Source: Lachnospiraceae bacterium UBA3732
GTDB lineage: Bacteria > Bacillota > Clostridia > Lachnospirales > Lachnospiraceae
DNA length: 64,000 nt
Assembly (NCBI GenBank): GCA_002372545.1
Contig: DFHD01000080.1
Coordinates: forward strand, 30,605-94,604
Direction: 5' to 3'
Shown here: piece after piece, positions 17,427-27,156 of the stretch
Layout of the letters: every line of letters starts with the position of its first letter
How positions within the stretch are numbered: the stretch's first letter is position 1
Program-made: the position numbers and the translations under genes
Notes under the pieces: generated by a model
What the model was told of the DNA's origin: nothing
Databases searched by the model: none
Seen by the model: the letters and a program-made list of their open reading frames with translations, nothing else

Positions 17427-19372
17427 TCAACAATCCGCTTGAATTTTTTATCAAGCTCCTCCTTGGTCATGCGTATGATGGTCGGGCGGCCATGGGGGCA
17501 GGTGTAGGGATTATCCAGCGTAAGAAGCTTTTCAATCAGAATCTGCGCCTCTTCAAAGGAAATGGTCTGGTTGCCCTTAATGGCAGCCTTGCAGCCCATG
17601 GTAGCCAGCTTATGGACAAAGATATCTTCGGTAAGTCCGGTTATACCTTCTGCCAGATATGCAATGAATTCCTGGAAAATCTCAAAGCCGTCAAGCCCGA
17701 TCAGATTTACCGGAACGCTTCTCAGAGAAATATCATTCCCGCCGAAATCCTCCAGCTCAAAGCCGGTCTTTTCAAAGATCTCCCTGTATTCCATGACTGC
17801 AGCCTTTTCCTTCGCCGATAAATGAAATACCCTCGGCGGGAAAATCTGCTGCGATACCACGGCTCTTTTCCGGAATTCCGCCAGAAAGGTTTCATAATTC
17901 ACCTTTTCATGGGCAGCGTGCTGATCCATCAGATAAAGGCAGCCATCATATTCCGTGATCCAGTATGTGCGGAAAACCTGGCCGATGATCCGGTGATGCG
18001 GCAGTGCATTCCTGGAAAGATAGGCATCATCCAGCAGGGTTTCCTGACGGAACTCAGCCTGCGTATGCTGAAGATCCGTATTTTTTTCCGCCGCATCCTT
18101 TTCCTGCTGCTCCCGGAGTTTTTCCCTGTAGGAATCCGGAAGCATAGCCTCAAGCATGGAAAAGCTGTTTTTTCCGGCAGAAGGGCCAGCAGCGGAAAAA
18201 CCGGCGGAAGAACCAGCCGGTCTTCCTGCGCCTGAGGAAGGCATGCTCCGGTTAAATTCCGGCTTCTCTTCTACAAAGGAATCTGCAGACCTTGCCATGG
18301 AAGGCGCTTTTGGGAGAAAATCCTCCTGCTTTGGCGGTGTGTAAAGCTTACTCTTCTGGCCGTAATCCTTATCCATATCCGGGATCATTTCCCGGTTGGC
18401 GAGCGCATCCGCCACGGCATGATAGCAGGCGGAAAACAGTGTCTTTTCATCACTGAACCGGAACTCCCTTTTGGCCGGATGAACATTGATGTCGCAGTCC
18501 TCCATCGGAAGACTGAAAAACAGGACCGTAAAGGGAAAACGGTGCTGCATCACATAGGTTTTATATGCCTCTTCTATTGCTCTCGTGATCACCGGACTCT
18601 TTATGTATCGTTTATTCACATAATAGTTTTCAAAGCTCCGGTTTCCCTTGGCAAGGAAGGGCTTTCCCACGAAGCCCGTAACCCGGATATTTCCCGTGGC
18701 TCCGTCCACAGGAAGCAGGCTTTTGGCGATATCCCTGCCGTAAATCTGATAGACCGTTTCCTCAAGGCTTCCGTTACCGGAGGTTTCCAGAACGCTTTTT
18801 CCATTGGCAATCAGCCGGAAGCGGATATCCGGTTCGGCTAAGGCAATATGGGACATGAGATCCGAAATATAGGCGCCCTCTGTCATGTTGGACTTCAGAT
18901 ATTTCAGCCGGGCCGGAGTATTATAAAACAAATTTCGCGCAACGATGGTGGTTCCGTCGGGTGCGCCCACCTCGTCGAGGCTGATCTCCCGGCCGCCGTG
19001 GATCACATACCGCACGCCGGTATCTGCATCCCGGACCTTGGTGATCATTTCGGTTTCCGTTACAGCGGCAATGGTGGAAAGCGCCTCTCCTCTGAACCCC
19101 AGAGTCATCATGCTGTTTAGATCCTCTATTTCCGTCAGCTTGGATGTGGCATGGCTGAGGTAAGCGGTTTTCACTTCCTCCTTTGGGATACCGCAGCCGT
19201 TATCCGTTACCCGGATCATGGAGGTTCCCCCGTCCTTGATCTCTACGGTAATGGATGTTGCGCCGGCGTCTACAGAGTTTTCCACCAGCTCCTTTACCAC
19301 AGACATCGGACGTTCAATTACCTCGCCGGCAGCGATCTTATCAATTGTTTTCTGGTCAAGTACACGGATCAT
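17423..19372 (-). CDS. mutL: DNA mismatch repair protein MutL (endonuclease type)
   Basis: 649 residues. The N-terminal GHKL ATPase has ELVENSVDAGA, DNGCGI and GFRGEALSTIAAV. A variable linker (about 350-455) joins the C-terminal domain, which carries the metal-dependent nicking motif DQHAAHEKVNYE plus ACKAAIK and CPHGRPT. These mark it as the endonuclease MutL of bacteria lacking MutH. It acts after MutS recognition to nick the strand for repair. It is coupled to mutS and miaA by 4-bp overlaps on each side. Confidence 0.97.
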   Translation of the reverse strand: MIRVLDQKTIDKIAAGEVIERPMSVVKELVENSVDAGATSITVEIKDGGTSMIRVTDNGCGIPKEEVKTAYLSHATSKLTEIEDLNSMMTLGFRGEALSTIAAVTETEMITKVRDADTGVRYVIHGGREISLDEVGAPDGTTIVARNLFYNTPARLKYLKSNMTEGAYISDLMSHIALAEPDIRFRLIANGKSVLETSGNGSLEETVYQIYGRDIAKSLLPVDGATGNIRVTGFVGKPFLAKGNRSFENYYVNKRYIKSPVITRAIEEAYKTYVMQHRFPFTVLFFSLPMEDCDINVHPAKREFRFSDEKTLFSACYHAVADALANREMIPDMDKDYGQKSKLYTPPKQEDFLPKAPSMARSADSFVEEKPEFNRSMPSSGAGRPAGSSAGFSAAGPSAGKNSFSMLEAMLPDSYREKLREQQEKDAAEKNTDLQHTQAEFRQETLLDDAYLSRNALPHHRIIGQVFRTYWITEYDGCLYLMDQHAAHEKVNYETFLAEFRKRAVVSQQIFPPRVFHLSAKEKAAVMEYREIFEKTGFELEDFGGNDISLRSVPVNLIGLDGFEIFQEFIAYLAEGITGLTEDIFVHKLATMGCKAAIKGNQTISFEEAQILIEKLLTLDNPYTCPHGRPTIIRMTKEELDKKFKRIVE

Positions 19373-22020
19373 TTCTGCAGCCTTTCTTTCAGCTCCTGAA
19401 GATAAAGCATGGATTTCACGGGTGTCATATGGTCAATATCAAGAGACCGGAGCTCTGCTGCAATGCTTCGCTCCTCCTCATTGGAGAAAAGGGAAAGCTG
19501 TCCCTCGATCTCCCGGCTCTTCTTTCTGGGAGCGGATTTTGCCGGCGTAAGCCCGGTAACAATGGTCCGCGCATTCCCTGTCACATCCTCCTCGGCCAGA
19601 TGCGCGGCAATCTCTCTTGCACGGGCGATCACGGCATCGGGAATACCGGCGAGTCTGGCTACATCAATACCATAGGAACGGTCTGCGCCGCCGGGAACGA
19701 TCTTTCTGAGAAACAGGATCCTGTCCTGATCCTGCTTTACCGCTATACAGTAATTCGCAACAGATGGAAGCTTGCCTTCAAGCTCCGTCAGTTCATGATA
19801 ATGCGTGGCAAAAAGGGTCTTTGCGCCAAGAAGCTCCGGATCGGCAATATATTCCACAACCGCCCAGGCAATGGAAAGCCCGTCAAAGGTCGATGTGCCG
19901 CGCCCAATCTCGTCCATGATGATCAAAGACCGCTTTGTGGCATGACGAAGGATATTGGCAACCTCGCTCATCTCCACCATGAATGTGGACTGGCCGGCTG
20001 CCAGGTCATCGCTGGCGCCGACTCTGGTAAATATCCGGTCGGAAATGGATATTTCCGCACTTTCGGCCGGTACAAAGGAGCCAATCTGCGCCATCAAGCA
20101 GATCAGGGCGACCTGACGCATATAGGTGGATTTTCCCGCCATATTGGGGCCTGTGATCACAGCGATCCGGTGATCCTCCTGATCCAGATGGGTATCATTG
20201 GCAATAAACTGCCCATCCTCCAGCATCTGCTCCACAACAGGATGACGGCCGTTTATGATATCGATCCTTCCGTCGCTGCGGATCACCGGCCGGACATAAT
20301 GGTTCTGCACCGCAACATAGGAAAGGGAAGCCAGTGCATCAAGCTCCGCAATAAAATCAGCCATTTTCTGTACGCGAAGGATTTCGGCACCCACCTTGCT
20401 GCGAACCTCGCAGAAAAGCTCATATTCCAGATGGAACAGCTTATCCTCTGCGCCCAGGACCAGGTCGGAAAGCTGGTTCAGCTCAGTGGTGGTAAAACGC
20501 TCGGATCCGGTAAGCGTCTGCTTACGGATAAAATAATCGGGAACCTGACTGAGGAAGGAATTGGTCACCTCCAGAAAATAGCCGAATACCCGGTTATATT
20601 TCAGTTTCAGCGTGCGGATACCCGTATTCTGCCGTTCCTTTTCCTCCAGCGCAGCCAGAAGCTCCTTGGAGTTGGCTTTTGTGGATTTGAATTCATCCAG
20701 CCCGGCATTATATCCATCCTTAAAAATGCCGCCCTCCTTTACCGTAAGCGGTGCATCATCCCGGATTGCGGTAAGGAGTTCATAAATATCCTCGAGCGGA
20801 TCAAATTCCGCCTTGATCCGGTCCAGAATACCGCTGGAAAGATCAGTCAGCTGCTGACGGATATACGGCAGATATTTGATCGACTCTCTGAGACTCAGCA
20901 TATCCCGGGGATTCGCCGTGCCGAGAGATACCCTGGTCATGAGCCGTTCCAGATCATATACGGCGCTGAGATACTCACGCATCTCATCCCGCAGCATCAG
21001 ATTCCGGTTCAGCTCTTCCACGGCATCCAGCCGGTCATTTATCGCCTTATCATCAAGAAGCGGCATCTCCACATAATGCCGGAGACGTCTTGCCCCCATT
21101 GCTGTTTTTGTCTTGTCCAGAACCCAGAGAAGCGATCCTCGCTTATTGGCGGAACGCATGGTCTCCGTCAGCTCCAGATTGCGTCTTGTAGCCGCATCCA
21201 ACGTCATCGCCGCATCCGTACGGTAGATGGAAATATCATTGATCTGACTCATGGTTTCCATCTGCGTATCGGCCAGGTACAATAGAAGGCTCCCGGCAGC
21301 AAGAACCGCTTCCGGGAGTTCCGAAAAGCCCAGTCCCTCCAGAGAAGCCACCTGGAATTGGGCAAGCAGTGTGTTCCGGCAGACATCCGGGCGGAAATAT
21401 CTGGCAGGCGCGCTGGAAAGGGCGGCGCCGGCCTCTGCGGCATAAGCCTGAAGTTCCCGGAAAAGCGTCTCCTCTTCCTTTTCGATCTCCGGATCGGCAA
21501 GAACCTCCCGGGGGCGGAATTTCTGCAGCTCATCCATTATACTTTCCGGACGGGAAAGAGTTGTTGCATAAAAGGTTCCTGTACTGATATCCGCCGTCGC
21601 AATACCGTACCTTCCGGAGAGTACGGATATCGTGAACAGGTAATTATTCCTGGCTTCATCCAGATTTTCGGGTGCCAGATTGGTTCCCGGCGTGACGATC
21701 CGGATCACCTTTCGCTCCACCAGACCTTTGGCCAGCTTCGGATCCTCAACCTGTTCGCAGATTGCCACCTTATAGCCTTTGTCGATCAGTCTGGAGATGT
21801 AATTATCGGCTGCATGATAAGGAACGCCGCACATGGGTGCCCTTTCCTCCATTCCGCAGTCTTTTCCCGTAAGCGTAAGCTCCAGTTCGCGGGAAACCAG
21901 CTCTGCCTGGTCGAAAAACAGCTCATAAAAATCGCCCAGACGATAAAATAGGATACAGTCCGGGTATTCTTTTCTGGTATTCAGATAATGTTCCATCATG
22001 GGAGAGAGCTTCTCTGCCAT
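19369..22020 (-). CDS. mutS: DNA mismatch recognition protein MutS
   Basis: 883 residues, MutS1 type. The mismatch-wedge motif Phe-x-Glu is Phe31-Tyr32-Glu33. The ABC ATPase has Walker A GPNMAGKST (624-632), Walker B with DEIGRGTSTFDG from Asp703, and FATHYHEL. Near the C-terminus QLSLF (841-845) matches the consensus peptide that binds the DNA polymerase sliding clamp. It detects mismatches and small loops and recruits MutL, encoded directly downstream with a 4-bp overlap. The gap to miaB upstream is 45 bp with no terminator. Confidence 0.97.
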   Translation of the reverse strand: MAEKLSPMMEHYLNTRKEYPDCILFYRLGDFYELFFDQAELVSRELELTLTGKDCGMEERAPMCGVPYHAADNYISRLIDKGYKVAICEQVEDPKLAKGLVERKVIRIVTPGTNLAPENLDEARNNYLFTISVLSGRYGIATADISTGTFYATTLSRPESIMDELQKFRPREVLADPEIEKEEETLFRELQAYAAEAGAALSSAPARYFRPDVCRNTLLAQFQVASLEGLGFSELPEAVLAAGSLLLYLADTQMETMSQINDISIYRTDAAMTLDAATRRNLELTETMRSANKRGSLLWVLDKTKTAMGARRLRHYVEMPLLDDKAINDRLDAVEELNRNLMLRDEMREYLSAVYDLERLMTRVSLGTANPRDMLSLRESIKYLPYIRQQLTDLSSGILDRIKAEFDPLEDIYELLTAIRDDAPLTVKEGGIFKDGYNAGLDEFKSTKANSKELLAALEEKERQNTGIRTLKLKYNRVFGYFLEVTNSFLSQVPDYFIRKQTLTGSERFTTTELNQLSDLVLGAEDKLFHLEYELFCEVRSKVGAEILRVQKMADFIAELDALASLSYVAVQNHYVRPVIRSDGRIDIINGRHPVVEQMLEDGQFIANDTHLDQEDHRIAVITGPNMAGKSTYMRQVALICLMAQIGSFVPAESAEISISDRIFTRVGASDDLAAGQSTFMVEMSEVANILRHATKRSLIIMDEIGRGTSTFDGLSIAWAVVEYIADPELLGAKTLFATHYHELTELEGKLPSVANYCIAVKQDQDRILFLRKIVPGGADRSYGIDVARLAGIPDAVIARAREIAAHLAEEDVTGNARTIVTGLTPAKSAPRKKSREIEGQLSLFSNEEERSIAAELRSLDIDHMTPVKSMLYLQELKERLQK

Positions 22021-22065
22021 TTTTTTCTCCGTTTCCTTAATGCAGGTATCCTACCTGCTAAACCG

Positions 22066-23442
22066 TTATTCGTTCATAATGCTTCCGAAATAATAAAATC
22101 CTTTGCAGGTATCCAGCCGGACAGGAATGATCTGGCCGAGAAGGTCCGGTGTGCCCGGAAAATGAACGGTAATATTATGCTCTGTCTTGCCCGTCATATA
22201 GCCCGGCGTATGCCGGTTTTCCTCCTCGCAGAGAACCGGGAGCACCTGTCCGGTAAAGCGGGCGGTAACCTCGGTACTCCTCCTGCGGACCACCTCGAGA
22301 AGCGTCTGGAAGCGATGGCTTACCAGATCGGCCGGAAGCTGCTCCATTTCCGCCGCGGGTGTATTGCTCCGGACAGAATAAATAAAGGTAAAGGCCTGGT
22401 CATAGCCTACCTGCTCTACAAGAGAAACCGTATCGGCAAAATCCTGATCGGTCTCTCCGGGGAAGCCTACCATGATATCCGTAGTCAGACTGACGTCCGG
22501 AACGGCTTTGCGGATCTTCTCCACTAGAAGGAGGTAATCCTCCCGGGTATAATGCCGGTTCATCCGGCGAAGCACATCGGTGGAGCCGGACTGTACGGGA
22601 AGATGAATATGCTTGCATACCTTCTCTTCTTCAGCCACTACCCGGATCAGATCCTCAGAAAGATCCTTGGGATGACTGGTCATGAAGCGGACTCTCTCGA
22701 TCCCTTCAATACGGCATACATCCCGGAGAAGGTTCGGGAAGGCATAACCGGTCGTACTCTTCAGAATCTCACTCTTCTCCTTTTCCATGAAATTCACGCC
22801 GTAGGAATTGACATTCTGGCCGAGAAGCATGATTTCCTTAACGCCGTCTTCAGCGAGAGCGCGCACATCCATCAGGATATCCTCGGGAATCCGGCTCCTT
22901 TCCCTTCCTCTGACGGAGGGAACTACACAGTAGGTGCAGAAGTTATTGCAGCCGTACATGATATTCACACCGCCCTTAAAGGCATATTTTCTTCTTTCCG
23001 GCAGGTGCTCCACATGCTCCTTCGGGCTGTCCCAGATTTCCATTACCTGCTTTTCCCCGTTCAGCAGCCGCTCAATAAATACCGGCGCGCGGTGGAAATT
23101 GAAGGTGCCGAACATCAGATCCACAAAGGGAAATTTTTCCCTTACATACTGAACAGTATCCTCCTTCTGCATCATGCAGCCGCAGAGGCCGATGATCATA
23201 TCCGGATTCTTTTCCTTCCGCTTCTTCAGCGTGCCCAGATGTCCGTATAGCTTCTGGTTGGCATTTTCCCGGATGGTGCAGGTGTTGTAGATCACGATAT
23301 CCGCCTGCTCCTCTTCTGTTTCTTTAAAACCCATTTTCTCCAGAATACCGACCAGCTTTTCGGAGTCTCTGGCATTCATCTGACATCCGAAGGTGACGAT
23401 GGCAAAGGTGGAAGGGGTTCTTTTTCGCATTATCTGATTCAT
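22066..23442 (-). CDS. miaB: tRNA-2-methylthio-N6-dimethylallyladenosine synthase
   Basis: 458 residues from the ATG at 23442, which forms an ATGA overlap with the nadE stop and has GAGAGG just upstream; a GTG nine codons earlier (23469) is less likely. MiaB is a radical-SAM methylthiotransferase completing ms2i6A37 in tRNA. The N-terminal domain has the three auxiliary-cluster cysteines (Cys20, Cys55, Cys89); the radical-SAM site is CNNFCTYC. A C-terminal TRAM-like RNA-binding region follows. Together with miaA it provides both steps of the modification in one transcript. Confidence 0.96.
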   Translation of the reverse strand: MNQIMRKRTPSTFAIVTFGCQMNARDSEKLVGILEKMGFKETEEEQADIVIYNTCTIRENANQKLYGHLGTLKKRKEKNPDMIIGLCGCMMQKEDTVQYVREKFPFVDLMFGTFNFHRAPVFIERLLNGEKQVMEIWDSPKEHVEHLPERRKYAFKGGVNIMYGCNNFCTYCVVPSVRGRERSRIPEDILMDVRALAEDGVKEIMLLGQNVNSYGVNFMEKEKSEILKSTTGYAFPNLLRDVCRIEGIERVRFMTSHPKDLSEDLIRVVAEEEKVCKHIHLPVQSGSTDVLRRMNRHYTREDYLLLVEKIRKAVPDVSLTTDIMVGFPGETDQDFADTVSLVEQVGYDQAFTFIYSVRSNTPAAEMEQLPADLVSHRFQTLLEVVRRRSTEVTARFTGQVLPVLCEEENRHTPGYMTGKTEHNITVHFPGTPDLLGQIIPVRLDTCKGFYYFGSIMNE

Positions 23443-25406
23443 GAAAGCCTCTCGATCTCTGAAAGCCACAAACGTCCGCTGGCGTCACTGGGCATACGCA
23501 GATCCCCTCTGGGGGAAAGGGAGATGGAACCGACCTTTACCCCGTCCGGCATACAGGACCGCTTAAACTGCTGGTTGAAAAACCGTCTGTAGAACATAGT
23601 GATCCAGCGGCGGATCTCCTCCTCGGTATAATCCTGACGGAATGCCTTCTTCGCAAGGAAAAAGATCTTTGCGGGAGAAAAGCCGTGACGGAGCATATGA
23701 TACAGGAAGAAATCATGGAGCTCATAGGGGCCGACGGCATCCTCCGTTTTCTGCTGGATATTACCATCCTTGTCCGGCGGAAGAAGCTCCGGACTGATTG
23801 GGGTAGCCAGAATATCCTTCAGAACATCCCTGCTGGACGCAAAGCTTTCGCTTTCGGAAAGGGTCTCGATCATCCAGCGGATGAGTGTTTTGGGAACCCC
23901 GGCATTTACGCCGTACATGGACATCTGGTCTCCGTTATAGGTGCACCAGCCGAGAGCCAGCTCGGAAAGGTCTCCGGTACCGACAACCAGGCCGTTAACC
24001 TGATTTGCCACATCCATGAGGACCTGTGTGCGCTCTCTGGCCTGGGTATTCTCGTAAGTTGTATCCTTCTTTTCCATATCATGGCCGATATCCTTCAGAT
24101 GAAGGGTGCAGGCTTCTTTTATATCGATGATACGCGGCTCGGCGCCCAAACTTCTGATGAGGGAAAGAGAATTCTCATAGGTCCTTCCTGTTGTACCGAA
24201 GGCCGGCATGGTAATGGCCACAAGGTCAGAGGCCGGACGGCTCAGCTTCTTTAAAGCACCGGAGCAGACAAGTAAGGCGAGGGTGGAATCCATACCGCCG
24301 GAAACGCCGATCACAGGCTTTGTTCCGGTAATATCCAGCCTTTTGGCCAGGGCGCACACCTGCATGGTAAAGATTTCCTGGCAGCGCCTTTCTCTTGCCG
24401 ATCTGGCCGAAGGGATAAAGGGATGCTTCTTCACCTGGATATAGCTTCCGTCGGAGGAAAGAAGTCCGGTATCGGATACCGCCTGAATGATCTTCTGGGA
24501 AATATCCGGCATAAAGACATTCATACTGTCCCGGAAGGCAGTGCTCTTTTTCCGGTCAGCCCGGATCTTGCCTGCATCCATTTCTGCGATGAGGACATAA
24601 TCATCATCGATATAATTCCGGTTTTCATTCAGGATCTTGCCGTTTTCCGCCGCAATGGCATGTCCGGAAAAAATGAGATCCTGTGTGGATTCACTGCTTC
24701 CGGCGGATACATAGAGATAGCCGCAATGAGAGGACGCGGAATTCATGCGGACCAGATCCCTGCGGTACTCTCTCTTGGCAATGATCTCATTGGAGGCGGA
24801 AATATTGACGATGAGCTCTGCTCCGCCCAGTGCATAAAGCGATGAAGGCGGAATAGGCGCCCAGAGATCCTCGCAGATCTCCACGGCAAAACGGAGCTCA
24901 TCGGAAATATTGTAGATAATATGATTTCCGACAGGAATTTCATAATCATCCTCTTCCGCTATGCTGAGCCCGATCTCACGAAGGGTTACACTGTCTGTCA
25001 GGAGATCCTCTGCCGAAGAAAACCAGCGTTTCTCATAGAATTCATTTTCGTTGGGCAGAAAGGTCTTCAGGGAAATACCCAGAATCCTGCCTTCTTTGAT
25101 CACATATGCACCGTTATAAAGCGCCTGCTCGATCATAACAGGGGCACCGAAAATGATGACTGACTTTTCATCCTTTGTTTCGAGAAGAAGCCGCAGGACA
25201 GACTGGTTCACCTGCCGCAGGAGGGTATCCTGATAAAAGAGATCCTGGCAGGTATATCCGGTAAGTGCCAGCTCGGGAAGCGCAATAACAGCCGGTGAAT
25301 GGGCGGAAGCCTCCCGGATCTTTTTCAGTATCTCATCTGTGTTTTTTTCTGTGTCTGCTACGGTAACCCGTGGAATGCAGGCAGCTACGCGGTAAAAATC
25401 AAACAT
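23439..25406 (-). CDS. nadE: Glutamine-dependent NAD+ synthetase
   Basis: 655 residues, the two-domain form. The N-terminal nitrilase-type glutaminase (about 1-290) shows the Glu of ALPELALTGYTC, Lys of LKTFLPNENEF and the nucleophile Cys of EICEDLW. The C-terminal synthetase has the ATP-pyrophosphatase loop SGGMDSTLALLV. Ammonia from glutamine is used to amidate deaminated NAD. A good AAGGAG site precedes the ATG. Its grouping with miaB and mutSL looks incidental rather than functional. Confidence 0.96.
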   Translation of the reverse strand: MFDFYRVAACIPRVTVADTEKNTDEILKKIREASAHSPAVIALPELALTGYTCQDLFYQDTLLRQVNQSVLRLLLETKDEKSVIIFGAPVMIEQALYNGAYVIKEGRILGISLKTFLPNENEFYEKRWFSSAEDLLTDSVTLREIGLSIAEEDDYEIPVGNHIIYNISDELRFAVEICEDLWAPIPPSSLYALGGAELIVNISASNEIIAKREYRRDLVRMNSASSHCGYLYVSAGSSESTQDLIFSGHAIAAENGKILNENRNYIDDDYVLIAEMDAGKIRADRKKSTAFRDSMNVFMPDISQKIIQAVSDTGLLSSDGSYIQVKKHPFIPSARSARERRCQEIFTMQVCALAKRLDITGTKPVIGVSGGMDSTLALLVCSGALKKLSRPASDLVAITMPAFGTTGRTYENSLSLIRSLGAEPRIIDIKEACTLHLKDIGHDMEKKDTTYENTQARERTQVLMDVANQVNGLVVGTGDLSELALGWCTYNGDQMSMYGVNAGVPKTLIRWMIETLSESESFASSRDVLKDILATPISPELLPPDKDGNIQQKTEDAVGPYELHDFFLYHMLRHGFSPAKIFFLAKKAFRQDYTEEEIRRWITMFYRRFFNQQFKRSCMPDGVKVGSISLSPRGDLRMPSDASGRLWLSEIERLS

Positions 25407-25455
25407 AACGATTCTCCTTTTTTATCTATGGTTATTCTGAAACTGAACCAGGTGA

Positions 25456-26007
25456 TCAATCTCCGGAACCGGCGGCGTCCCTCTCGGAAAGATCGAGCTG
25501 CAGCCCGTTCAGATATGCGACAAGCGCGCCTCCCTGGGGTTTGATAAAGTATTCATCCCGGAGCTCAAGATATTTCACATTCTTCGGATGCCCCTCCTTC
25601 ACTCTTTCCATATACTGCCGCAGATCGGCAAAGGGCATATAATAAAAATCATTCCGCATGGTAAAATGAATGAGCAGAAAGCTGATCCCGCCCTGCGCCT
25701 CAAACTCCGTCATGAACCGGAACTGATGGTCGTGGATATTCTGCAGGGAAAAGGTATCGGTCTTACATTCCTTTGCATCAAAGCAGACAGGGATGCTCTG
25801 CACGACGCCGATATAATCAACAGTAGAATCCTTTTCAAAATACGCTTCCGTGATCAGCTTCTTTTCCGAATTGAATTTCAGCGGTGTAATAGGCGTGGGG
25901 ATCTTCTGCACAAGAGCCAGCTTATGCTTCCTGTAATATTCATTTGTGGAGTTGATCAGGTCCTCGAAGGTGGAGCCTCGAAGCCCGCGGGAATTCCAAG
26001 TTGACAT
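25456..26007 (-). CDS. recU: Holliday junction resolvase RecU-like
   Basis: 183 residues. The N-terminus has the family-like RGSTFEDLINSTNEYY stretch, and the nuclease core TVDYIGVVQSIPVCFDAKECKT matches the PD-(D/E)xK arrangement of RecU, with Asp where many homologues have Glu (FEAKE). The C-terminal FIKPQGGALVAYL region also fits the family. It would cleave four-way junctions in recombination and help chromosome segregation. The ribosome site is weak. In bacilli recU is usually paired with a PBP1 gene; here it lies between nadE and a pseudouridine synthase gene. Confidence 0.82.
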   Translation of the reverse strand: MSTWNSRGLRGSTFEDLINSTNEYYRKHKLALVQKIPTPITPLKFNSEKKLITEAYFEKDSTVDYIGVVQSIPVCFDAKECKTDTFSLQNIHDHQFRFMTEFEAQGGISFLLIHFTMRNDFYYMPFADLRQYMERVKEGHPKNVKYLELRDEYFIKPQGGALVAYLNGLQLDLSERDAAGSGD

Positions 26008-26067
26008 AAATCGATTACCGTTAACTATTTTAAATCTTTTGCAAAAAAAGTATATTTCCGGATTGAT

Positions 26068-27060
26068 CTACAACAAATCTTCCGGCAGAAAACGCTTCAT
26101 ATCGCCGGGAAGGGGCGCCTCTATACGTTTTCCGGAAAGCTTCCCCAGCCGGTCATCATCAGGGAAGTGAAGCTGAAAGGCATGTAAAAGCTGCCGCCGT
26201 GCCAGCGGGCTGCTTCCTCCATACTTCCGGTCACCAATGATGGGATGACCCAGAAAGGAAAGCTGCGCCCTGATCTGATGGGTCTTTCCGGTAAGAAGCT
26301 CCACCCTGATGACAGTAAGATTCTCTGCTTTAACCACCTTCAGCGGAGTAAACCGGTTCCGGATCTCCTCTCCCGGTCCGTTTGCGGAAAGGCTGACCTT
26401 ATTGTTTGCGCTGTCCTTTTGCAGATAAGACACATATTCTCCCTGCAGGCGGCAGTTTCCCTTAACAATGGCCAGATAGTATTTTTCCACGCTTCTTTCC
26501 CGCAGGATTTCCGAAAGCACCGCCGCGCCTTTTACGGTAAGACCGAATAACAGGATTCCGCTTGTATTCCGGTCCAGCCGGTTAACGGCGGAGGGACGGA
26601 AAAGAGAATCTTCATGGATACCCAGATAATCCCGGACAGCCTCATTGGCGGAATAGTCATTTTCCTCCGCCTTTTGGGATAAAAGACCGGCAGGCTTATT
26701 CAGAATCAGATAATCTTCTTCCCGGTAGAGAATCTGTTCATCCTTCAGCCGGTAAACCTTTCCGCCAGCTCCTTTTTCCCTGGTTTTAAAGGATTGCGTG
26801 CCTGTATCTGTATTATCCTGAATGCTCTCCCGGCCGCCTGAACCGGTGAATTTACTGAGTGTATCATCCGCAAGATAAAAAGTAACGTTGTCGCCCTCCC
26901 GGAGAACCTCGCTTCCGTCCGCTTTTTTTGCATTCAGAAGGATATTCTTTTTTCTGAGCATCCGGTATGTAAAGCTGGCCGGCGCATTACGGAGATATTT
27001 CATACAGAATTTTTTCAGCGGCTGGCCGGCATCCTCCCGGCCGATCTTCCATTCCTTCAT
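26068..27060 (-). CDS. RluA-family pseudouridine synthase (RluC/RluD-like)
   Basis: 330 residues: an S4-like N-terminal part (about 12-75), an insert region, then the catalytic domain with the motif VNRLDRNTSGILLFG and the C-terminal KTHQIRAQLSFLGHPIIGD. This is the second family member in the window, distinct from the lspA-linked one, and its target uridine cannot be assigned. The ATG at 27060 has no recognisable Shine-Dalgarno sequence; instead a 12-bp tandem repeat begins eight bases upstream. The next in-frame ATG would remove part of the S4 domain, so this start is kept. Confidence 0.9.
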   Translation of the reverse strand: MKEWKIGREDAGQPLKKFCMKYLRNAPASFTYRMLRKKNILLNAKKADGSEVLREGDNVTFYLADDTLSKFTGSGGRESIQDNTDTGTQSFKTREKGAGGKVYRLKDEQILYREEDYLILNKPAGLLSQKAEENDYSANEAVRDYLGIHEDSLFRPSAVNRLDRNTSGILLFGLTVKGAAVLSEILRERSVEKYYLAIVKGNCRLQGEYVSYLQKDSANNKVSLSANGPGEEIRNRFTPLKVVKAENLTVIRVELLTGKTHQIRAQLSFLGHPIIGDRKYGGSSPLARRQLLHAFQLHFPDDDRLGKLSGKRIEAPLPGDMKRFLPEDLL

Positions 27061-27067
27061 ACGGACG

Positions 27068-27127
27068 AACGCTTGAACGAACGCCTATATAAACGCCAAT
27101 ACAAACGCTGATATAAACGCCTGTCCC
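27068..27127. repeat. Five-copy 12-bp tandem repeat upstream of the pseudouridine synthase gene
   Basis: The pentamer AACGC recurs at exactly 12-bp steps (27068, 27080, 27092, 27104, 27116). The inner copies share AACGCCNATATA; the outer copies diverge. The array fills most of the 96-bp gap between the membrane-protein gene and the pseudouridine synthase start and displaces any ribosome-binding site. Confidence 0.85.
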
Positions 27128-27156
27128 TCTCCCCTTGATTTTTTAACAAACACTGC

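Noticed and set aside
19255..21285. 676-codon plus-strand frame opposite mutS and the mutL start
   Set aside because: MutS motifs on the minus strand are intact; the plus frame is a by-product of codon bias.
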